Shown: piece by piece, positions 7,779-11,443 of the stretch | Layout: each line of letters begins with the position of its first letter | How positions within the stretch are numbered: position 1 is the first letter of the stretch | From: an uncultured Eubacteriales bacterium | GTDB lineage: Bacteria; Bacillota; Clostridia; Christensenellales; Aristaeellaceae | Assembly (NCBI GenBank): GCA_900548125.1 | Contig: URJN01000044.1 | Location: 1-11,443 of the forward strand | Direction: 5' to 3' | DNA length: 11,443 nucleotides | Program-made: the position numbers and the translations under genes | Notes under the pieces: model-generated | The model's input: the letters and a program-made list of their open reading frames with translations, nothing else | What the model was told of the DNA's origin: nothing | Database searches by the model: none

Positions 7779-8303
7779 TTAGCCGCGCCCCTTGATCTTC
7801 TCGACCGGATATTCCACGCCATACGTTTCCACGCGGACAGACTTCATTTTCTGATCCTCATACGGCTTGTCCATCGCATCCCGCGGTACGCTGACAATCG
7901 CATCGGCGGTCTCCATGCCTTCCGTCACCTTACCGAACGCAGCATACTGACCATCCAGATACGGCGCATCATCCACCATGACAAAGAACTGAGAGCCGGC
8001 AGAGTTAGGCATCATGCTGCGAGCCATGGACAAAACACCGCGCGTATGCTTGAGCGGATTGTTGAAGCCATTGCGCGCAAACTCGCCCTTGATGCTGTAA
8101 CCCGGTCCGCCGGTACCGCGACCGAGCGGGTCGCCTCCCTGAATCATAAAGCTAGGGATAACGCGATGAAAAATCACGCCGTCATAAAAACCGCTGTTCG
8201 CCAGCTCGATAAAGTTTGCAGCGCTGTTGGGTGCAACATCCGGATAAAGCTCGCCCTTCATCGTCTGTCCGTTTTCCATTTCAATCACAAAAGTCGGATT
8301 CAT
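7779..8303 (-). CDS. Cyclophilin-type peptidyl-prolyl cis-trans isomerase
   Basis: The enzyme catalyses cis-trans isomerisation of proline peptide bonds during protein folding. The 174-residue product is a single cyclophilin domain of typical bacterial size. FHRVIPSFMIQGGDPLGRG (about 45-63) holds the catalytic arginine R47 and the F52/Q55 pair. QFFVMV lies at 105-110 and LDGQYAAFGKV at 116-126. The tryptophan that confers cyclosporin sensitivity in human cyclophilin A has no equivalent here, as is usual for bacterial PpiB-type enzymes. No signal peptide is visible, so it should be cytoplasmic. The ATG at 8303 is preceded by GAGGAGG with a 7-base spacer, and this site overlaps the stop codon of the upstream gene, which ends 12 bases before. 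The gene is therefore probably translated in concert with its neighbours. Confidence 0.96.
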   Translation of the reverse strand: MNPTFVIEMENGQTMKGELYPDVAPNSAANFIELANSGFYDGVIFHRVIPSFMIQGGDPLGRGTGGPGYSIKGEFARNGFNNPLKHTRGVLSMARSMMPNSAGSQFFVMVDDAPYLDGQYAAFGKVTEGMETADAIVSVPRDAMDKPYEDQKMKSVRVETYGVEYPVEKIKGRG

Positions 8304-8315
8304 TGTTCTTCCTCC

Positions 8316-9296
8316 TCAAACAGGCGCATACCGCGCCGTTTTATCTTGTTCAAATTTCAGGTTTCCGCTCATAAAAAGCTGCACATCCCGAGCAATATCC
8401 TCGCTCTGCAGAGAATAACCGCTTCGCGCAAGCGGCAGATACGCCTCGCAAAGCGACTGCCATATCTTCTCCCGCGCACAAATCCATCTGCCTAGCATCA
8501 ATTCCGGCAACTCCGCACAGCTTGCATATGGAATAAACCGCAGTCCCAGCTTATCAAAAGCATAGGACAGATGATTCATATCCGACAGCCGAACAATCAT
8601 CCGCGTTCTAGCCGCAGCCGCATCAATCAGCCTGCGTTCAATCTCATAATCGGCAAAAATGACCGCATATACGTCCGTCGCTCGGTCAAGCAGCTCCGCG
8701 AGTATATTCAGCTGATTTTCATTCTTTACACCGATATGCAGCCGCAGACGACCATCCTGACAGGCAGGAATCACGCTGTATTCCAGCGCGTATTGGTCAA
8801 ATTCCTCAACCAGAATATCCTGCGCATCACACGCACCTGTGCTTTCAAGAATACTTTCCGCACACTGCCTATAATCCGTTCCGTAACGTCCGGGAACAAA
8901 CAAATCAGGCGAAACGGCAACCAGAGGAGCAAGCCGATCATCATGATACTGGATGTCCTGCGTTTTGTCCATCGGTACACGAACCAAAACACGCTTGGCT
9001 TTCATGACATCGAGAATCTCCCGAAAGTAAGCATCCCGCGTATATCCGCTTTGAATCAGCTCCGCGCGAGCCGGATCGCCAAACGGCATCTCCAGTGCAT
9101 CCATCGCAGCAGATGCTGCAACGGCGTTTTCCCCAAGCGGCGTACCCTCAAAAGGCTGTACCGCCATGCTCAACAACGGTTTTACACCCAGTACACCATG
9201 CAATATGTCAAAATCCAGCATGGATTCTACGACCTCTGCACGCCGGACTGCCTGCTTGACACAGCGGCGTAAAGCCTGTTTGTCGCTGATGACCAT
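8316..9296 (-). CDS. Uncharacterised protein, possibly a degenerate amidohydrolase-like TIM barrel
   Basis: I do not firmly recognise this 326-residue protein. It has no signal peptide or membrane segment and looks like a soluble alpha/beta enzyme. The C-terminal third (LMLGRWICAREKIWQSL at about 267-282, then LARSGYSLQSEDIARDVQLF to 308 and SGN) resembles, from memory, the end of amidohydrolase or uronate-isomerase-like proteins. The IHTH-type metal motif expected near the N-terminus of such enzymes is not intact: the comparable place reads DFDILHG at 28-34. LHIGVKNENQ (186-195) resembles a barrel strand end carrying a histidine. If the family is right, metal binding may be reduced or lost. 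The ATG at 9296 has AAGGAG upstream with a 9-base spacer. The gene lies 19 bases after hemZ and 12 before the cyclophilin, so it is a regular operon member. That the frame is real is well supported; the family is a guess. Confidence 0.85.
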   Translation of the reverse strand: MVISDKQALRRCVKQAVRRAEVVESMLDFDILHGVLGVKPLLSMAVQPFEGTPLGENAVAASAAMDALEMPFGDPARAELIQSGYTRDAYFREILDVMKAKRVLVRVPMDKTQDIQYHDDRLAPLVAVSPDLFVPGRYGTDYRQCAESILESTGACDAQDILVEEFDQYALEYSVIPACQDGRLRLHIGVKNENQLNILAELLDRATDVYAVIFADYEIERRLIDAAAARTRMIVRLSDMNHLSYAFDKLGLRFIPYASCAELPELMLGRWICAREKIWQSLCEAYLPLARSGYSLQSEDIARDVQLFMSGNLKFEQDKTARYAPV

Positions 9297-9315
9297 TGCA
9301 TCGTTCTCCTTTTTC

Positions 9316-10785
9316 TCAGACTTGTTTCAACATTTCCGCTTTAGCTGCGAACGCTTCACGTTTACGTCCAATCATCTCGTCAACGCGGTCGATATACTGC
9401 TCAATATTGGCTATATTCGGTGCGCGCAGTATCTTTTCCTCTTCGCGCATCACACATTTTGAGATTCCGCCCGCGCCCAGTGCCAACACGCTGGTCGTTT
9501 CTTCCATGTTATCAATATTGTATCGGCAGACTTTTTCCGGAACGGCGTATCCGACGTTCTCCAAATTATCCGCCATATACTTCTGTCTGTACAGGTAATA
9601 AGCGCGCATGCCCATTTCATGCGCCGTCTGTCTGCCAAGCTCCACCATTTGCGCCACATCTTGCTCATTCTGCGCGTACTTGACCTCGTGCAGCTTAGAA
9701 GAACGCTTGATAGCAAGCGTATGGACGGTCAGGCTTTCCGGCTTCATCTCGCGAATACGCTCCAGCGTATAGGCAAACTTCTCATAATCTTCGCCCGGCA
9801 GGGCGGCGATGACATCCATATTGATGTCCTTAAAACCAATCTTCCGCGCCAATTCATACGCCTGCTCCGTCTGCCGAGCAGTATGTGCGCGACCGATTCG
9901 GGCAAGCGTATCGTCGTTCATGGTCTGAGGATTGATGCTTATGCGCGTCACCGGATGGCTGTAAATCATCCGCAGTTTTTCTTCGTCCAGCGTATCCGGA
10001 CGACCGGCTTCAACCGTAAACTCGTCCAGCTTGCCAAAGTGCTTTTCAATATGATTCAGCAGCCGTTCCAGCTGTCGGGTGTTCAGGCTGCTGGGCGTTC
10101 CGCCGCCGATATATCCGACTCGAATATCCAGCCCGAACTCACGGATCATCCGTGCGCAAATCTCAATCTCATGGAAAAGCGCATTTAAGTATGGCTCTAC
10201 CAGCCGCCCATCTCCGATTTCTCCGGAAGAAAACGAGCAGTAAGCGCATCTCGTCGTACAAAACGGTATACCGATATATAAATCGCACGCGCGCGGATTA
10301 CGGGCAATCAGCCCCTGCTGAGCGTCGATGATTTCATCCAGCAGCGCAATCTTTTCGTCAGATAAATCAAACAGGCTGCAAAGCGTTTCCCGTGCTTCTT
10401 CCCTCGTCTTACCTGCTTCGAGCTGCTGATAATACAGCCTTGTCGGGCGAATACCCGTCAACGAGCCCCATGCAGGTCTTCTGCCCGCGACACGCTTCAT
10501 CAACTGATAACAGCAGCGCTTCACCAACCGCTTGAGCTGACGCTTCTCCTCCAAACCTCCGCATGCCGTAGGCGCACTAAGTGCTTCTTTCTCCGCAAGA
10601 CCATTTCCGTCCGTCAGCTCAACGCACTCCGTCCACATACCGTCCTGTTCGCTGTGCGTATGGGTCAGACGCATATCTGCCGTCTGTTCCGCTTCAACCG
10701 CCGCGCCTTCTCCGTAAAACAAACGGATAACATCGCCGATATCATTTTGAAATGCCGGCAGCTGCGTCTTTACCGCGATGGTCAC
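9316..10785 (-). CDS. hemZ: Coproporphyrinogen dehydrogenase HemZ-type radical SAM protein
   Basis: HemZ-type proteins are annotated as oxygen-independent coproporphyrinogen III oxidases, relatives of HemN and HemW that act with S-adenosylmethionine and a 4Fe-4S cluster. The cluster motif CTTRCAYC is at residues 176-183 (CxxxCxxC), followed by the SAM-binding GGGTPS at 227-232 and EAGRPDT at 259-265. The N-terminal extension with LTGIRPTRL at 109-117 separates HemZ from HemN and HemW. The C-terminal YYLYRQKYMADNLENVGY segment matches B. subtilis HemZ, as I recall it. I chose the GTG at 10783-10785, giving 489 residues, because GGGGGA (10793-10798) lies 7 bases upstream and the family starts close to this point. 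The ATG at 10806 has no ribosome binding site. The GTG overlaps the upstream TGA as GTGA, suggesting translational coupling. The exact reaction, dehydrogenase or heme-related chaperone, cannot be settled from sequence. Confidence 0.94.
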   Translation of the reverse strand: MTIAVKTQLPAFQNDIGDVIRLFYGEGAAVEAEQTADMRLTHTHSEQDGMWTECVELTDGNGLAEKEALSAPTACGGLEEKRQLKRLVKRCCYQLMKRVAGRRPAWGSLTGIRPTRLYYQQLEAGKTREEARETLCSLFDLSDEKIALLDEIIDAQQGLIARNPRACDLYIGIPFCTTRCAYCSFSSGEIGDGRLVEPYLNALFHEIEICARMIREFGLDIRVGYIGGGTPSSLNTRQLERLLNHIEKHFGKLDEFTVEAGRPDTLDEEKLRMIYSHPVTRISINPQTMNDDTLARIGRAHTARQTEQAYELARKIGFKDINMDVIAALPGEDYEKFAYTLERIREMKPESLTVHTLAIKRSSKLHEVKYAQNEQDVAQMVELGRQTAHEMGMRAYYLYRQKYMADNLENVGYAVPEKVCRYNIDNMEETTSVLALGAGGISKCVMREEEKILRAPNIANIEQYIDRVDEMIGRKREAFAAKAEMLKQV

Positions 10786-11384
10786 GCCTGTGTCCCCCGT
10801 TCCCATGCAATCTTAGTTTTCATGCCATGACCGGGATAGCAGACCGTATCATCCGGCAATTTCATCAGTCGGGCAAGCGACGCCATCATCGCCGTTTCGC
10901 TGCCGCCTGCCAAATCTACGCGACCGTATCCCTGATAAAAAAGCGTATCACCGCAAAAAAGCGACTTATCATGCAGATAGCAGACCGATCCGGGCGTATG
11001 TCCCGGCGTATGAAGCACATCAAAGCAGATTCCTGCTTCTTCAACCTTGTCGCCGTCCTTGAGCAATACATCCGCCTGCGGCAGCGTCAGCTGTGCGCCG
11101 ACAATACCCGACAGATTCAGCTCCGGATTGCCCAATGCCGCGGCATCCTTTTCGTGAACATAGAGCTTTACGCCCTCTTTCAGCCATGGACGAGCATAGA
11201 GCATATGGTCAAAATGTGCATGCGTCAAAAGAACCGCAGTCACCTTTCTTCCGCAGACCGCACCGTTGACCACGGCATATTCCGCACCCGGGTCAATCAG
11301 CACACATTCCGCCGCTCCATCCGGCGCAACCACGTAAGTGTTGACATCCAACGGTCCGCCGGTCACGGTTTTGATATCCAGCAT
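10782..11384 (-). CDS. MBL-fold metallo-hydrolase (glyoxalase II-like)
   Basis: The 200-residue product is a compact metallo-beta-lactamase-fold hydrolase of the glyoxalase II-like group, similar in size and motifs to B. subtilis YqgX. The metal site is complete: THAHFDH at 54-60 (H55, H57, D59, H60), H129 in TPGHTPGS, D146 in FCGDTLF and H186 in PGHG. It lacks the C-terminal substrate-binding domain of classical glyoxalase II, so the substrate is open; small thioesters are typical. I start it at the ATG at 11382-11384. It has AGGAGG (11395-11400), with a 10-base spacer that is slightly long, and lies one base after the dtd stop codon. An in-frame TTG at 11408 is less likely. The gene end overlaps the hemZ start by 4 bases. 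The order dtd, MBL hydrolase, hemZ is common in Clostridia. Confidence 0.93.
   Translation of the reverse strand: MLDIKTVTGGPLDVNTYVVAPDGAAECVLIDPGAEYAVVNGAVCGRKVTAVLLTHAHFDHMLYARPWLKEGVKLYVHEKDAAALGNPELNLSGIVGAQLTLPQADVLLKDGDKVEEAGICFDVLHTPGHTPGSVCYLHDKSLFCGDTLFYQGYGRVDLAGGSETAMMASLARLMKLPDDTVCYPGHGMKTKIAWERGTQA
10793..10798 (-). promoter_or_regulatory. Ribosome binding site that decides the hemZ start
   Basis: GGGGGA lies 7 bases before the GTG at 10785, inside the last codons of the MBL gene. The alternative ATG at 10806 has no purine-rich site before it. Confidence 0.7.
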
Positions 11385-11385
11385 C

Positions 11386-11443
11386 TCAGAATGTCCTCCT
11401 CGAATCAATCAGCAGTGTGACAGGTCCGTCATTGATAAGTGAA
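11386..11443 (-). CDS. dtd: D-aminoacyl-tRNA deacylase, C-terminal end only
   Basis: The last 18 residues of an open frame enter from the right edge and read SLINDGPVTLLIDSRRTF before a TGA at 11386-11388. NDGPVT is the conserved C-terminal NxGPVT motif of DTD, which removes D-amino acids from mischarged tRNAs and whose proteins usually end shortly after this motif. The MBL gene starts one base after the stop codon, and its ribosome binding site lies within the last dtd codons. In Firmicutes dtd often precedes an MBL hydrolase and hemZ, which supports the call despite the short stretch. The start and most of the gene are outside the window. Confidence 0.85.
   Translation of the reverse strand, partial: SLINDGPVTLLIDSRRTF
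11395..11400 (-). promoter_or_regulatory. Ribosome binding site of the MBL hydrolase inside the dtd 3' end
   Basis: AGGAGG precedes the ATG at 11384 by 10 bases and is also read as two arginine codons near the dtd C-terminus. The overlap makes coupled translation of dtd and the hydrolase likely. Confidence 0.7.

Noticed and set aside
7725..8495. Long plus-strand open frame (256 codons), with others at 5727-6476, 8571-9272, 6921-7604 and 10752-11420
   Set aside because: Each lies antisense to a well-identified minus-strand gene, matches no family I know, and is rich in Arg, His, Gln and Cys as expected of shadow frames.
10786..10806. ATG at 10806 as the hemZ start
   Set aside because: No purine-rich site lies upstream, while the GTG at 10785 has GGGGGA at 7 bases and fits the family N-terminus.

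Overview
The window looks like a chromosomal segment from an endospore-forming member of the Firmicutes, most likely an anaerobic clostridial lineage. The main evidence is a clear spoIVA gene, strong GGAGG-type ribosome binding sites, and a run of housekeeping genes (dtd, an MBL-fold hydrolase, hemZ, a cyclophilin, zapA, a U32 protein and mutS2) typical of Clostridia. Base composition is close to half G+C by eye. All ten genes lie on the minus strand, so the window is read from its right end (11443) to its left end (1). Long open frames on the plus strand are antisense shadows.

Right-hand block (11443 to 2663): eight closely spaced genes that look like one transcription unit. In order of transcription they are dtd (3' end only), an MBL-fold hydrolase, hemZ, an uncharacterised gene, a cyclophilin-type prolyl isomerase, zapA, a U32-family protein and mutS2. 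Gaps are 1 to 19 bases or short overlaps, with one exception. Between zapA and the U32 gene there are 57 bases holding a strong GC-rich hairpin followed by five U's, placed directly before the U32 ribosome binding site. It may act as an attenuator that lowers expression of U32 and mutS2. The block ends with a convincing intrinsic terminator just after mutS2.

Left-hand block (2662 to 1): a 135-base gap with a 7-bp dyad, then an HtrA/DegP-like membrane-anchored protein whose catalytic serine motif is deleted in frame, then spoIVA, cut by the left window edge. A plausible sigma-E promoter lies in the 60 bases between them, which fits the known mother-cell expression of spoIVA.

The right-hand block combines translation quality control (dtd, mutS2 with its Smr domain, and possibly rRNA modification by the U32 protein), porphyrin or radical-SAM chemistry (hemZ), protein folding (the cyclophilin) and division (zapA). 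The left-hand block is concerned with spore coat assembly and perhaps an inactive protease with a scaffold or sensor role. I see no CRISPR array, mobile element, tRNA or rRNA. No complete new system stands out. The most unusual items are the HtrA-like protein lacking its active-site motif next to spoIVA, the unrecognised gene in the operon, and the zapA/U32 hairpin.
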